A stretch of DNA of 64,000 bases from Synechococcus sp. MU1642 (GTDB lineage Bacteria > Cyanobacteriota > Cyanobacteriia > PCC-6307 > Cyanobiaceae): NCBI RefSeq assembly GCF_020514115.1, contig NZ_VTKZ01000003.1:62001-126000 (forward strand), read 5' to 3'. This document shows, one piece after another, positions 1 through 10,710 of this stretch. The position numbers were made by a program, and so were the translations under genes. A model generated the notes under the pieces. The model had not been told where the DNA came from. It saw only the letters and a program-made list of their open reading frames with translations, and searched no databases. Numbering within the stretch: the first letter of the stretch is position 1; every line of letters starts with the position of its first letter.

Positions 1-243
1 CTGTTCGAACTTGAACTTGCCGTAGTCCATGATCCGGCAGACCGGCGGATCAGCCTTTTCGCTCACCAGCACCAGATCAAGTTCCCGGTCACTGGCCACA
101 TCCAGGGCTTCTTCGCGGCTGATCACGCCCAGCTGAGCGCCGTCTGAGTCGACCACCCGCAACTGGGGGTAGTTGATCCGGTCGTTGATGTTGGGCAGCT
201 CCCGAACCGGGGCACGACGGTCAAAACGGGGACGTGGTGGCAT
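1..243 (-). CDS. infC: Translation initiation factor IF-3, N-terminal part (partial)
   Basis: Only the first 81 codons are present; the gene runs off the left edge. IF-3 binds the 30S subunit, checks the start codon and keeps subunits apart. The translation shows the IF-3 N-domain: an INDRI motif near residue 20, then the GVISREEAL and [17 protein letters not shown](F) segments that end the N-domain and enter the linker. The start is an ordinary ATG (bases 241-243), not the rare AUU that enterobacteria use for autoregulation. The 57-base gap to miaA upstream on the same strand allows co-transcription or a short promoter. Family call is secure; the C-domain cannot be judged here. Confidence 0.95.
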   Translation of the reverse strand, partial: MPPRPRFDRRAPVRELPNINDRINYPQLRVVDSDGAQLGVISREEALDVASDRELDLVLVSEKADPPVCRIMDYGKFKFEQ

Positions 244-300
244 TCAGGCGGTAACGGGGACAAGTACAGACAACTTCGATCAATACAACGTCTGCATCTT

Positions 301-1251
301 TCACATTAGATGTTGCTCGATCAACGTCATCGCATCCGTCAGCGTCGCCTGGTCGGCCAGCCAGTGGGGATTGTGCTGACGCCGGAACCAGGTGCGTTGG
401 CGTTTGGCGAACTGACGGGTGCGTTGGCTGGTGACCCGCACTGCATCGGCTGGAGTGAGGCTGCCGGCCATCACCTGCAGCGCCTCGCCATAGCCGATGG
501 TCTGGAGCAGAGGCAGATCAGCGCCATAGCGCTCGCTTAGGCGCCAGGTCTCCTCCACCAGCCCATCGCGGTAAAGCTGCTCGGTGCGTTGCTGGATTCG
601 CTGGCGCAGGTTGGCAGGGTTGAGGCCTAATTCCAGCACCCGCCAGGGCGGAGGGTTGGCTGTGGCCTGGCGGCTCATCGGTTGCCCGGAGGCATAGAGC
701 ACCTCCAGGGCGCGCACGGTGCGCACCGCATCGGCTGGGGCGATTTTGGCGGCGGCTTTGGGGTCGGCGGCTTGCAGCAGAGGGTGGCAGATGCTCTGGC
801 CCAGTGCCGTCAGCTGCTGGCGCAGTTGCGGTTGGGGCGACACGGCCGGAGGCTGCAGGCCACTGGTGAGGGCCTTGAGGTACAAACCGCTGCCGCCCAC
901 CAGCATGGCCACGCCCCGCTGCTCCAGAGCAGCGTTGATGCAGGGGGTGGCGATCGCCTGAAACTCCTGCAGCGTGATCGGTTCATCGGGCGTGCGCAGG
1001 TCCAGCAGATGGTGCGGCACCCGCGCCTGTTGCTCCGCCGTCGGCTTGGCGGTGCCCAGATTCATCTCCTTGTAAAGCTGGCGGGAATCCACGTTGATCA
1101 CCGCTAGATCCAGTTGTTCAGCGATCTCAAGCGCCAGGGCGGTTTTGCCGCTGGCGGTGGGCCCGAGCAGGCTGATCACCAGGGGATTGGAACTGTTCAA
1201 AAGGGTGAGGGGGGGGTGCAGCCCGGCTTGGAATGGGCGCTGAGAGGCCAC
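301..1251 (-). CDS. miaA: tRNA dimethylallyltransferase MiaA
   Basis: MiaA puts the dimethylallyl group on A37 of tRNAs that read codons starting with U. Near the N-terminus the P-loop GPTASGKT is followed by the [17 protein letters not shown] segment (substrate tRNA/Asp motif), then the [10 protein letters not shown] and [14 protein letters not shown] motifs typical of the family. Length (316 codons) fits. The open frame starts at a GTG at 1249-1251, but the first 17 residues are not family-like; a TTG at 1198-1200, directly before [19 protein letters not shown], is an equally good start. Upstream of infC on the same strand and divergent from gyrB. Confidence 0.93.
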   Translation of the reverse strand: MASQRPFQAGLHPPLTLLNSSNPLVISLLGPTASGKTALALEIAEQLDLAVINVDSRQLYKEMNLGTAKPTAEQQARVPHHLLDLRTPDEPITLQEFQAIATPCINAALEQRGVAMLVGGSGLYLKALTSGLQPPAVSPQPQLRQQLTALGQSICHPLLQAADPKAAAKIAPADAVRTVRALEVLYASGQPMSRQATANPPPWRVLELGLNPANLRQRIQQRTEQLYRDGLVEETWRLSERYGADLPLLQTIGYGEALQVMAGSLTPADAVRVTSQRTRQFAKRQRTWFRRQHNPHWLADQATLTDAMTLIEQHLM

Positions 1252-1354
1252 TGCGAGCCTCTATAGACAGCCAGTGGTAGATTGACATTGTCAGGTGTGG
1301 TTTAAGGCCGTTGCGCCCGCCAATGACCCGGTTTCCTGGCTTGAGACTTTCTGA

Positions 1355-3321
<1,967 letters not shown>

Positions 3322-3322
<1 letters not shown>

Positions 3323-3627
3323 TGGGGCCTGTTCTGCGGTGGAGTTGGCTGCTGGGGGTGGCGCTGATTGCTCCAGCCGCCCTGCCCGCCGGTGGAGCTG
3401 ATCGACGTCAACCTCAGCCCCGTCGCCGTGTGGCCTCTGGGCCTTTGCACACTAGTTCCGAACAGCCCCTGCGCCTCAGTCCGCTGGCCGTGGCACCGAG
3501 GCTGAGGACCCTCAAGGCGGGCTCATCCTTGCGATTGTTGCGGCATTGGTCTGCTGCCGATGGTCAGGATTGGCTCCACGTGCAAACCCTTTCCGGAGAG
3601 CAACGCCGTGGCTGGCTCCGTGCCTGA
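3322..3627 (+). CDS. Small secreted protein with SH3-like C-terminal segment
   Basis: A 101-residue product whose ATG overlaps the gyrB stop by one base. The first 24 residues form a signal-like segment (positive Arg, then a hydrophobic run [16 protein letters not shown]). The rest looks like a short bacterial SH3 domain: [27 protein letters not shown], then a [10 protein letters not shown] strand and a closing GWLRA, the usual last strand of SH3b repeats. Such domains often bind cell-wall peptides, so an envelope role is a guess. It overlaps the crcB-like gene downstream by 8 bases, making a tight chain gyrB, SH3, crcB, crcB, glycosyltransferase. Confidence 0.6.
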
Positions 3628-3988
3628 AGCGATTTTGGTGGGTCTGGGGGCGATCCCCGGGGCTTGGTTGCGCTTAAAAGTGGTGAACCACTTTTATCCG
3701 ATGGTGCCCAAGAAACATTGGGGCACCTTCCTTGTGAATGTGGTGGCCTGTTTCGCCCTGGGTCTGGTGTTGGGGCTCAATGAAACCTGTTCCTCCAGCA
3801 CCGGCATTGCCTTGCTGATGGGGGTGGGCTTTTTCGGCAGCCTCAGCACCTTCTCCACCTTTGCTGTGGAGCTGCTGAACGAGTTGCGGGCTGGCCAGGT
3901 CCTGATGGCATTGGTGCTGGCGCTGGCCTCGATCGGGTCGGGTTTGCTGGCCTCTGCTGTGGGTTACGGACTGGGGACCCATGCTTGA
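3620..3988 (+). CDS. crcB: Fluoride ion channel subunit CrcB/Fluc (first of a pair)
   Basis: Fluc proteins export fluoride through dual-topology dimers. This 122-residue copy has four hydrophobic segments, the early [11 protein letters not shown] motif (family GxxGAxxRy), the [14 protein letters not shown] helix carrying the conserved Asn, and the [15 protein letters not shown] signature near residue 75. I chose the GTG at 3620, which overlaps the previous gene by 8 bases; the longer open frame upstream has no family similarity. It overlaps the second copy by 8 bases. Two different adjacent copies normally mean a heterodimer with fixed opposite orientations. Confidence 0.88.
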   Translation: MPEAILVGLGAIPGAWLRLKVVNHFYPMVPKKHWGTFLVNVVACFALGLVLGLNETCSSSTGIALLMGVGFFGSLSTFSTFAVELLNELRAGQVLMALVLALASIGSGLLASAVGYGLGTHA

Positions 3989-4355
3989 AACCAAACCCAG
4001 CCTGCGTTTGGAATTTCAGGAGCTGTTGCTCGTTGGTGTGGGCGCCGTTTTCGGAGCTCTTTTGCGCTGGCAGCTGGCACTGCATCTGAGAGATCAGAAC
4101 CTGTTGGTGAACGTTCTGGGGGCTGCCCTATTGGGCTTGCTGACCGGATTGCCCGCGGCTCCGCGGCGCCAGTTGCTTATAGGCATCGGCTTCTGTGGCT
4201 CGCTTACCACCTTCAGCAGCTGGATGCTGGCGGCAATGAAGCACCTGAGTTCAGGTGATTGGGCAGCTGCATTGGGCTTGATCGGGCTGACCCTCGGGCT
4301 GGGACTTGGTGCCGCAGGGCTTGGGCTCTGGTGCGGTCGCCGCCTCAGCAACTGA
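3981..4355 (+). CDS. crcB: Fluoride ion channel subunit CrcB/Fluc (second of a pair)
   Basis: The second CrcB-type protein, 124 residues with four membrane segments. It shows [15 protein letters not shown], then the [17 protein letters not shown] helix, and [17 protein letters not shown], which aligns with [15 protein letters not shown] of the partner. A short charged N-terminus ([11 protein letters not shown]) precedes the first helix and differs from the partner, as expected if one copy sits inverted. Start and stop overlap (ATG at 3981 lies before the TGA of the first copy), so translation is likely coupled for a balanced heterodimer. The next start is 11 bases downstream. Confidence 0.88.
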   Translation: MLETKPSLRLEFQELLLVGVGAVFGALLRWQLALHLRDQNLLVNVLGAALLGLLTGLPAAPRRQLLIGIGFCGSLTTFSSWMLAAMKHLSSGDWAAALGLIGLTLGLGLGAAGLGLWCGRRLSN

Positions 4356-4365
4356 ACCGTTCTGG

Positions 4366-5493
4366 ATGTTCTTTTACGTCGATCACACGACGCGCTTTGC
4401 CCACAACACAGGGATTCAGCGCTGTGTGCGACTGACGGCTCGGGCCTTGCTCGAGCTGGGCATTCCGTTACGGCCGGTCTGCTGGCGGCCTGATCAGGGC
4501 TTTGTGCTGGCGACTCCAGCTCAACTCCGACATCTGGAACGTTGGAACGGTCCGCCTGCTCATGCATGGACTCTGGATCTCGACACGACCATTGAGCCTG
4601 CCTGGCTCCTTGTGGTCGAACTGGTTCGAAGCCGTGTCGGGCCATCCGTCGCTGAGTTGACCCGGTCAGCAAGGACGCTTGGTCTCAAGGTGGCATGGGT
4701 GTTTCATGACGCCATTCCCATTCGTTTGGCCCATCTCTATGGGGGTCAGAACTCAATCGCCGCACGCTCCCATGCGGACTACATGCGCGGCCTGGCAAGT
4801 GCTGATCGGGTTCTGGCCAATTCCCACACCACGGCTGAGCATCTCCGCAGCTTCCTCAACCAGGAGCAGCTGCCCTTCGCCCACGTTCAGGGGCTTCCTT
4901 TGGCCCAAGCCTGTCCAGGGACTCAGCGGGTTCGACATATGGACCCTCATCAATCGGAGCCTCCTCTGCGACTCCTTTGTGTTGGCTCCTTGGAGTCGCG
5001 CAAGAACCATCGCACGATGCTGAAGGGCTTGGCCTGGCTGCTGGCGTTCAAGGAAAGGGCTGTGGATTTGCGAATCGTTGGATGGGCGAACGACCCTTCT
5101 ATCGCAGCGTTGGTGGAGCGTTCGATCTCCCTGGGGCTTCCTGTTGCCTGGATTCAAGATGCTGATGATGAGCGCCTCAATCAGCTCTATGCATGGGCGC
5201 AGTTCACGGTTTACCCCTCCATCGAAGAGGGTTTCGGTCTGCCCGTTGCTGAGAGCCTCTGGCATGGCCGCGGCTGCCTTTGCAGCGGTAATGGCGCCCT
5301 CGGAGAACTGGCCGTAGGGGGTGGATGCCTGACGGTCGACACCCGCAGCTGGCGATTGTTGGCGGAGGCCATCGGTTTCCTTGTGGCCTCTCCGGATCGC
5401 GTTGTCAATTTGAATGAAGCTGCTCAGCAACGAGTGCTTCGAACCTGGTCGGATTACGGCCAGCAGTTGCTGGCCGCATTGGATCTGTGCTGA
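4366..5493 (+). CDS. Glycosyltransferase, GT4 family
   Basis: A 375-residue GT-B fold sugar transferase. The N-terminal half has an NTGIQR motif near residue 14 (frequent at the acceptor side of this GT4 group) and a VFHDAIPIR segment. The C-terminal half has LLCVGSLESRKNH (start of the nucleotide-binding domain, about residue 204) and the E-x7-E signature, with E288 and E296 in EEGFGLPVAE. I chose ATG 4366, 11 bases after the crcB stop, because the longer frame lies inside crcB. Donor and acceptor are unknown. Position after gyrB and crcB genes is not informative about its job; an envelope polysaccharide role is likely. Confidence 0.85.
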   Translation: MFFYVDHTTRFAHNTGIQRCVRLTARALLELGIPLRPVCWRPDQGFVLATPAQLRHLERWNGPPAHAWTLDLDTTIEPAWLLVVELVRSRVGPSVAELTRSARTLGLKVAWVFHDAIPIRLAHLYGGQNSIAARSHADYMRGLASADRVLANSHTTAEHLRSFLNQEQLPFAHVQGLPLAQACPGTQRVRHMDPHQSEPPLRLLCVGSLESRKNHRTMLKGLAWLLAFKERAVDLRIVGWANDPSIAALVERSISLGLPVAWIQDADDERLNQLYAWAQFTVYPSIEEGFGLPVAESLWHGRGCLCSGNGALGELAVGGGCLTVDTRSWRLLAEAIGFLVASPDRVVNLNEAAQQRVLRTWSDYGQQLLAALDLC

Positions 5494-5967
5494 TCAGGCC
5501 GCCAGAGCTGCCTCAATTGCGGACTTGAGGTCTTCAGGGGTGACGCCGCTCTTGAAGCGTGCGATCACCGTGCCGTCCTTGCCCACCAGGAATTTCTCGA
5601 AGTTCCACTCCACATCACCGGCAGGGTCCATCTGATTGAGGGTGGTGTAGGGCTCGGTGGTGCTCCCCTTGGCATGCACCTTGTCGAACAGTTCGAAGTC
5701 AGCGCCGTAGGTGGTGGAGCAGAAGCCCTTGATCTCGTCCAGGCTGCCGGGTTCCTGTGCGCCGAAGTCGTTGCAGGGGAAACCCAGCACCGCCAGGCCT
5801 TTGGCGGCGTAAGTCTCATTCAGGGCCTGTAGGCCTGCGTACTGCTTGGTGAAGCCACAGCGGCTGGCCACGTTCACGATCAGCAGCACCTTGCCGGCGT
5901 AGTCGCCCAGGGATTTGCTGCTGCCGTCAGGGGTGGAGACGGAGACGGAGCTGACGCTGATCGCCAT
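5494..5967 (-). CDS. Glutathione peroxidase-like thiol peroxidase (Cys type)
   Basis: A 157-residue peroxidase of the GPX superfamily. The catalytic tetrad is visible: Cys37 in NVASRCGFT (Cys, not selenocysteine), Gln71 in LGFPCNDFGAQEPG, and Trp121/Asn122 in EWNFEKFLVG. Cys83 in GFCSTTYG is the likely resolving cysteine, which in plant and cyanobacterial relatives makes the enzyme use thioredoxin or NADPH rather than glutathione. No signal peptide, so cytoplasmic. The stop is immediately next to the convergent glycosyltransferase stop (5493/5494), with no room for a separate terminator. Divergent from mgtE. Confidence 0.93.
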   Translation of the reverse strand: MAISVSSVSVSTPDGSSKSLGDYAGKVLLIVNVASRCGFTKQYAGLQALNETYAAKGLAVLGFPCNDFGAQEPGSLDEIKGFCSTTYGADFELFDKVHAKGSTTEPYTTLNQMDPAGDVEWNFEKFLVGKDGTVIARFKSGVTPEDLKSAIEAALAA

Positions 5968-6040
5968 GTCTTAACAGGGAAGGAGCGCAGAGGTTAACCG
6001 GCTGTAACGGCCATACACTGGGCTCCCGGCCGGAGGGGGC

Positions 6041-7501
6041 ATGACGGAGGCATCGGGGCTGAGCAGTGCTGGCGTAAGCGTGGAGCCCGACTTGCTAGCG
6101 GAAGCTGTCTCTCAGGAGCTCGCCGCGATGCTCCTGGTGGGCAACTACGACACCGTGAAAATGCTGCTGGAACCGGTGCAGCCGGTGGACATCGCAGAGG
6201 CGATCGGCAGTCTTCCCGCCAACCTGCAGGCGATTGCCTTTCGTCTGCTCAGCAAGGACGAGGCCATCAGTGTTTACGAATACCTCGACACCGCCACCCA
6301 ACAGAGCCTGCTGAGCCTGCTGCGTTCCGGCGAAATGCGGGAGGTGATGGAGGAGATGTCCCCGGATGATCGGGCCCGTCTGTTTGAGGAGCTGCCCGCC
6401 AAGGTGGTGCGACAGCTGCTGAGCGAGCTCAGCCCTGATGAGCGCAAGGTGACCGCTGAGTTGCTGGGCTACCGCTCCGAGACGGCCGGTCGCTTGATGA
6501 CGACCGAATACATCGCCTTCAAGGAAAACCAGACGGCGGCTGTGGCGTTGGAGATCGTGCGGCGGCGTGCCCGCGACACCGAGACGATTTATTCCTTGTA
6601 TGTGACCGATGCGGAGCGACGCCTCACCGGCATCCTGTCGCTGCGGGATCTGGTTACAGCAGATCCTCAGGCCCGCATCGGCGATGTGATGACGGAGGAG
6701 GTGCTCAGCGTCAGCACCGACACCGATCAGGAGAAGGTGGCCCGCACGATCCAGCGCTACGACTTCCTCGCGGTTCCCGTGGTGGATCTGGAACAGCGTC
6801 TGGTGGGGATCGTCACCGTGGATGACGTAATCGATGTGATCGAACAGGAGGCCACCCGTGATCTCTACGCCGCAGGGGCTGTGCAGGCCGGTGACGACGA
6901 CGATTACTTCAGCAGCAACCTGTTCACCGTTGCTCGCCGCCGCGTGGTCTGGCTGGCGGTGCTGGTGCTGGCCAGCTTTTTCACCTCAGAGGTGATCGCT
7001 GCCAATGAAGACGTGCTCCAGCAGGTGGTGCTGTTGGCGGCGTTCATTCCCTTGCTTGGTGGCACCGGCGGCAACGTGGGGGCCCAGAGCTCCACGGTGG
7101 TGATCCGTGGTTTGAGCACCCAGAGCATCTCCAGCCTCGGACCTATGCGGGCCATTGGCCGCGAAGCCATGGCGGGGGCGTTGCTGGGGGTGTTGATGAT
7201 GCTGCTGGTGGTCCCCTTTGCCTGGTGGCGCGGCGAAAGCGCTTTGGTGGGCCTCTCAGTGGGGATGAGCTTGCTGGCGATCACCACCCTCGCGGCCACA
7301 GCGGGTGCAGCGTTTCCACTTCTGTTTGACCGCATGGGTCTGGATCCAGCCCTGATGTCCACGCCCTTCATCACCACCTGCACGGATGTTGCTGGCACCC
7401 TGATCTACTTGAAGACTGCAGGGTGGCTGCTGGTCCACCTGCCGCAGCTGGTGCAAGCCACAAGTATTTCTACCCATTTCTTTGTTTTAGGCGTTTTCTG
7501 A
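6041..7501 (+). CDS. mgtE: Magnesium transporter MgtE
   Basis: A 486-residue homodimeric Mg2+ channel. Domains in order: N-terminal superhelical MgtE_N (about 40-150, with the DDRARLFEELP repeat), a pair of CBS domains (about 150-275, including TIYSLYVTDAERRLTGILSLRDL and VVDLEQRLVGIVTVDDVIDVI) that sense cytoplasmic magnesium, and five C-terminal membrane helices starting at about residue 300. The selectivity-filter region GGTGGNVGAQSSTVVIRGL matches the conserved MgtE pore loop. Starts at ATG 6041, divergent from the peroxidase with 73 bases between. Confidence 0.96.
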   Translation: MTEASGLSSAGVSVEPDLLAEAVSQELAAMLLVGNYDTVKMLLEPVQPVDIAEAIGSLPANLQAIAFRLLSKDEAISVYEYLDTATQQSLLSLLRSGEMREVMEEMSPDDRARLFEELPAKVVRQLLSELSPDERKVTAELLGYRSETAGRLMTTEYIAFKENQTAAVALEIVRRRARDTETIYSLYVTDAERRLTGILSLRDLVTADPQARIGDVMTEEVLSVSTDTDQEKVARTIQRYDFLAVPVVDLEQRLVGIVTVDDVIDVIEQEATRDLYAAGAVQAGDDDDYFSSNLFTVARRRVVWLAVLVLASFFTSEVIAANEDVLQQVVLLAAFIPLLGGTGGNVGAQSSTVVIRGLSTQSISSLGPMRAIGREAMAGALLGVLMMLLVVPFAWWRGESALVGLSVGMSLLAITTLAATAGAAFPLLFDRMGLDPALMSTPFITTCTDVAGTLIYLKTAGWLLVHLPQLVQATSISTHFFVLGVF

Positions 7502-7555
7502 GAGTCCGTTTACGTTTCTTAGGAGTACGCTTCACATAACTCAAAGAAGCACTCC

Positions 7556-8563
7556 ATGGCCCCGGCTGCGACCGCTGCTTCCAAGCCCAAAACTGCTGCG
7601 AAAGCAGTAAGAACCGTCACGGCAGACGTGGATCTGGTTCGTTCTTACCTGCGTGACATCGGTCGTGTGCCCCTGTTGACCCACGAGCAAGAGATCACCT
7701 TGGGGCGTCAGGTTCAGGATCTGATGGACCTCGAGACGCTCGAATCTGAGCTTGAGAGCAAGGTGGGTGAGAAACCCAGCCGTGATCAGCTAGCGAAGGC
7801 GTCAGGGCTGTCATCAATGCAGCTCAAGCGCAAGCTGCAGAACGGCCGTCGCGCAAAGGAGCGCATGGTGGCGGCAAACCTTCGCTTGGTGGTGAGTGTG
7901 GCCAAGAAATACACCAAGCGGAACATGGAACTCTTGGATCTGATCCAGGAAGGAACCATCGGTTTGGTGCGAGGTGTGGAGAAATTTGACCCCACCCGTG
8001 GCTACAAGTTCTCCACCTATGCCTACTGGTGGATTCGTCAGGGCATTACGAGGGCCATCGCCGAGAAGAGCCGCACGATCCGGCTGCCGATTCACATCAC
8101 CGAGATGTTGAACAAACTCAAAAAGGGGCAGAGGGAGCTGAGCCAGGAACTGGGACGCACCCCCACCGTCACCGAGTTGGCCGAGTTCGTTGAGCTTCCG
8201 GAAGACGACGTCAAGGATCTGATGTGCCGTGCCCGTCAGCCGGTGAGCCTGGAGATGAAAGTCGGGGATGGTGATGACACCGAACTGCTGGAACTGCTTT
8301 CCGGCGATGGTGATCTGCCCAGCGATCAGGTGGAGGAAGATTGCCTTAAGGGAGATCTGCGCAGCCTCTTGGGCCAGCTGCCCCATCTGCAGGAGCAGGT
8401 TTTGCGGATGCGTTACGGCATGGATGGGGAAGACCCGATGAGCCTTACTGGCATCGGCCGAATTCTGGGCATGAGTCGTGACCGTGTTCGCAACCTGGAG
8501 CGGGACGGTCTCGCTGGTCTGCGTCGGGTGAGTGATCAGGTGGAGGCTTACGTCGCCTGTTGA
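7556..8563 (+). CDS. RNA polymerase sigma factor, group 2 (sigma-70 family)
   Basis: A 335-residue sigma factor lacking the long region 1.1 of the main sigma. Region 1.2 begins at DLVRSYLRDIGRVPLLT; region 2 has NLRLVVSVAKKY, DLIQEGTIGLVRGVEKFDP and the -10 recognition segment FSTYAYWWIRQ(G)ITRA; region 3 follows with LPIHITEMLNKLKK; region 4.2 ends with LGMSRDRVRNLERDGLAGLRR for the -35 element. The short Ala/Lys-rich N-terminus is typical of cyanobacterial SigB/C/D-type non-essential factors; I cannot decide which. The last 16 bases overlap the convergent hydrolase gene. Confidence 0.93.
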   Translation: MAPAATAASKPKTAAKAVRTVTADVDLVRSYLRDIGRVPLLTHEQEITLGRQVQDLMDLETLESELESKVGEKPSRDQLAKASGLSSMQLKRKLQNGRRAKERMVAANLRLVVSVAKKYTKRNMELLDLIQEGTIGLVRGVEKFDPTRGYKFSTYAYWWIRQGITRAIAEKSRTIRLPIHITEMLNKLKKGQRELSQELGRTPTVTELAEFVELPEDDVKDLMCRARQPVSLEMKVGDGDDTELLELLSGDGDLPSDQVEEDCLKGDLRSLLGQLPHLQEQVLRMRYGMDGEDPMSLTGIGRILGMSRDRVRNLERDGLAGLRRVSDQVEAYVAC

Positions 8564-9468
8564 GCTGTTTTTGTCTTAATTAGCCTTTGCAGCACTGGAT
8601 TCACCTGATCTGGAGCTTCGTCGTGGGGGCAATGGCCTGCTTTTTCAATCACTGCTAGTGATCGAACGCAGCTCAGTGTTTGTTCCCAGCGCTCGGCCTC
8701 AGCGATTGGTTCCCATGGATCCTGTTTGCCCCAGATCAGATCAACTGGAAGATTTAGCTCTTCCATCAACTGTGGGGCCAAATAATCGTCGAATAGGTTG
8801 ATGAAGCCTCTAAAGGCTTCGGGGGCACCGTCGCGTTGGGTGGGTTGGAACAGAAGTTCCACCAGTGGCTCATCGATGTTGGCACCGCTGGGGTAGGCCT
8901 GCTTCAGCACGCTACGGATCACCCCAGGGCGTGCTGCATTGCGGAACAGAGCGGTGCTGAGCCAGCGCTGCCGCACCATTGTTTTCAGCAGCGGCCGGAT
9001 CCAGGCCATCCAGGCGGGTTGCTTGGCCAGTTGCTTGTCGTCCATCAAGCGCTGAGCGCAGTCGATCAGCACCACACCACTGCATCGTTCTCCCAGCAGT
9101 TGTGCGGCCCGCAGGGCCACAACACCACCGATCGAATTGCCCACCAACAGCACGGGCCGTTGCACCACCGCATCGCAGAAGTCAGCCACCTGCTGACCCC
9201 AGAGATCAAAGCCGTAATGAACGGAATCGTCTGCAGTGGGTTCATCCTTCAAGCGGGCCCGGGGTTGATCACTGCGCCCGAAGCCGAGCAGATCGATGGC
9301 GTAGGTGGGCAGCAGTTCGGCCAGCACCGGTTGGTTGAAACGCCAGTGGCTGGTGTTGGCCCCGAAGCCATGAATCAGCAGCACGGCCTCTTTGGCATTG
9401 GGGTCGCCCATCAGGCTCCAACCGATTAATCGCTCGTTCCAGCTCCAGAGGTTGTTGCTTGGGCTCAC
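8548..9468 (-). CDS. Alpha/beta hydrolase
   Basis: A 306-residue hydrolase of the alpha/beta fold. Oxyanion segment HGFGANTSHWR at about residue 33, nucleophile elbow VGNSIGG with Ser112, acid in WGKQDPWEPI and catalytic His in AGHCPHDEAP near the C-terminus: a full catalytic triad. The open frame extends upstream to 9630 but that part lies under mutY and is low-complexity; the GTG at 9466-9468 just before SPSNNLWSWNERL gives a family-like start. Substrate unknown; relatives include haloperoxidase-like and lipid esterases. It strongly resembles the product at 50262-51182, so these are paralogs. Convergent overlap with the sigma factor. Confidence 0.85.
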   Translation of the reverse strand: MSPSNNLWSWNERLIGWSLMGDPNAKEAVLLIHGFGANTSHWRFNQPVLAELLPTYAIDLLGFGRSDQPRARLKDEPTADDSVHYGFDLWGQQVADFCDAVVQRPVLLVGNSIGGVVALRAAQLLGERCSGVVLIDCAQRLMDDKQLAKQPAWMAWIRPLLKTMVRQRWLSTALFRNAARPGVIRSVLKQAYPSGANIDEPLVELLFQPTQRDGAPEAFRGFINLFDDYLAPQLMEELNLPVDLIWGKQDPWEPIAEAERWEQTLSCVRSLAVIEKAGHCPHDEAPDQVNPVLQRLIKTKTAQQAT

Positions 9469-9561
9469 GCTTTGGCTTGCTGCGCCAGTGCATCCTGGCG
9501 AGCCACCCGCTTGGATGGACGGTAGTTGCCCGGGCCCCGTTCTGATGCCAATGGCGAACCC

Positions 9562-10689
9562 ATGGACGCGTTGATCGAGACCGATGCAGCGGTTCTGTCG
9601 ACAGCCTTGCTGGCCTGGTGGGAGCGCCATGGCCGCGGCGGTATCCCCTGGAAGCAGTTGCCTGGTGGTGTGCGTCCAGCGCCGGAGCAGGACCTCGATC
9701 CCTATGGCATCTGGATTGCCGAAGTAATGCTGCAGCAGACCCAGTTGGCCGTGGCGCTCCCCTATTGGATGCGATGGATGGAGGCATTTCCAACTGTGGA
9801 AGAGTTGGCCGCGGCGTCCCTGGATCAGGTCCGTCTGCAGTGGCAGGGCCTTGGCTATTACTCACGTGCCCGCCGGCTGCATGAGGCGGCGCAGCTGCTG
9901 GTGGGTCGAGCCTGGCCCCACACCTTGGGGGAGTGGATGGTGTTGCCGGGCATCGGCCGCACCACTGCTGGGAGCATTTTATCCAGTGCCTTCAATCTCC
10001 GCTTGCCGATTTTGGATGGCAACGTCAAACGGGTTCTGGCGCGATTGAAGGCTCATCCGCGCCCGCCGGCCCGCGACGACGCCTTGTTCTGGTGCTGGAG
10101 TGAGGCTCTGCTTGATTCGGTTCGGCCACGGGATATCAACCAGGCGTTGATGGATCTAGGGGCCACGCTTTGCACCCCCCGCCAGCCGGACTGCCACCGC
10201 TGCCCCTGGCAATCCCACTGCGCTGCTTACGCTGCCGGCGATCCTCGCCTTTGGCCCGTGACCGAAGCCCTCAAGCCCCTGCCCTTCCAGGCGATCGGTG
10301 TGGGAGTCGTGATCAACGCGGACGGGGAGGTGTTGATTGACCAGCGCCTGGAGGAAGGTCTGCTGGGGGGGATGTGGGAGTTCCCCGGTGGCAAACAAGA
10401 ACAAGGCGAAACGATCGAAACCTGCATTGCCCGCGAGCTGAAGGAGGAGCTCGGCATTGCGGTGACGGTCGGCACTGAACTGATCACTGTGGATCACGCC
10501 TACAGCCACAAGAAGCTGCGCTTTGTGGTTCATCTCTGCGACTGGGTCTCGGGAGAGCCGCAGCCCCTTGCCAGTCAGCAGGTGCGTTGGGTGCGGCCGG
10601 ATGACCTAGGGAACTACGCCTTCCCATCCGCCAATGCGCGAATCATTGAGGCGCTGCTTGGCAGCTTGGAAAGCTCTGCCCACTCTTAG
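9562..10689 (+). CDS. mutY: Adenine DNA glycosylase MutY with C-terminal Nudix-like domain
   Basis: Removes A mispaired with 8-oxoguanine. Catalytic Glu54 lies in IAEVMLQQTQ, the helix-hairpin-helix in LPGIGRTTAG, and the iron-sulfur cluster cysteines follow the C-x6-C-x2-C-x5-C pattern in CTPRQPDCHRCPWQSHC. The C-terminal third is a Nudix fold with GGKQEQGETIET and ARELKEELGI, which here has an intact-looking Nudix box (REL.EELG), so MutT-like activity is possible but MutY usually only uses it to read 8-oxoG. I chose ATG 9562; a TTG at 9526 gives 12 more non-conserved residues. 21 bases before the sugar kinase ATG, so likely one operon. Confidence 0.93.
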   Translation: MDALIETDAAVLSTALLAWWERHGRGGIPWKQLPGGVRPAPEQDLDPYGIWIAEVMLQQTQLAVALPYWMRWMEAFPTVEELAAASLDQVRLQWQGLGYYSRARRLHEAAQLLVGRAWPHTLGEWMVLPGIGRTTAGSILSSAFNLRLPILDGNVKRVLARLKAHPRPPARDDALFWCWSEALLDSVRPRDINQALMDLGATLCTPRQPDCHRCPWQSHCAAYAAGDPRLWPVTEALKPLPFQAIGVGVVINADGEVLIDQRLEEGLLGGMWEFPGGKQEQGETIETCIARELKEELGIAVTVGTELITVDHAYSHKKLRFVVHLCDWVSGEPQPLASQQVRWVRPDDLGNYAFPSANARIIEALLGSLESSAHS

Positions 10690-10710
10690 GGAGTGTCAGG
10701 ATGCGGTCGG

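Noticed and set aside
9469-9630. Upstream part of the minus-strand hydrolase frame
   Set aside because: Low-complexity, overlaps mutY start region and has no similarity to hydrolase N-termini.
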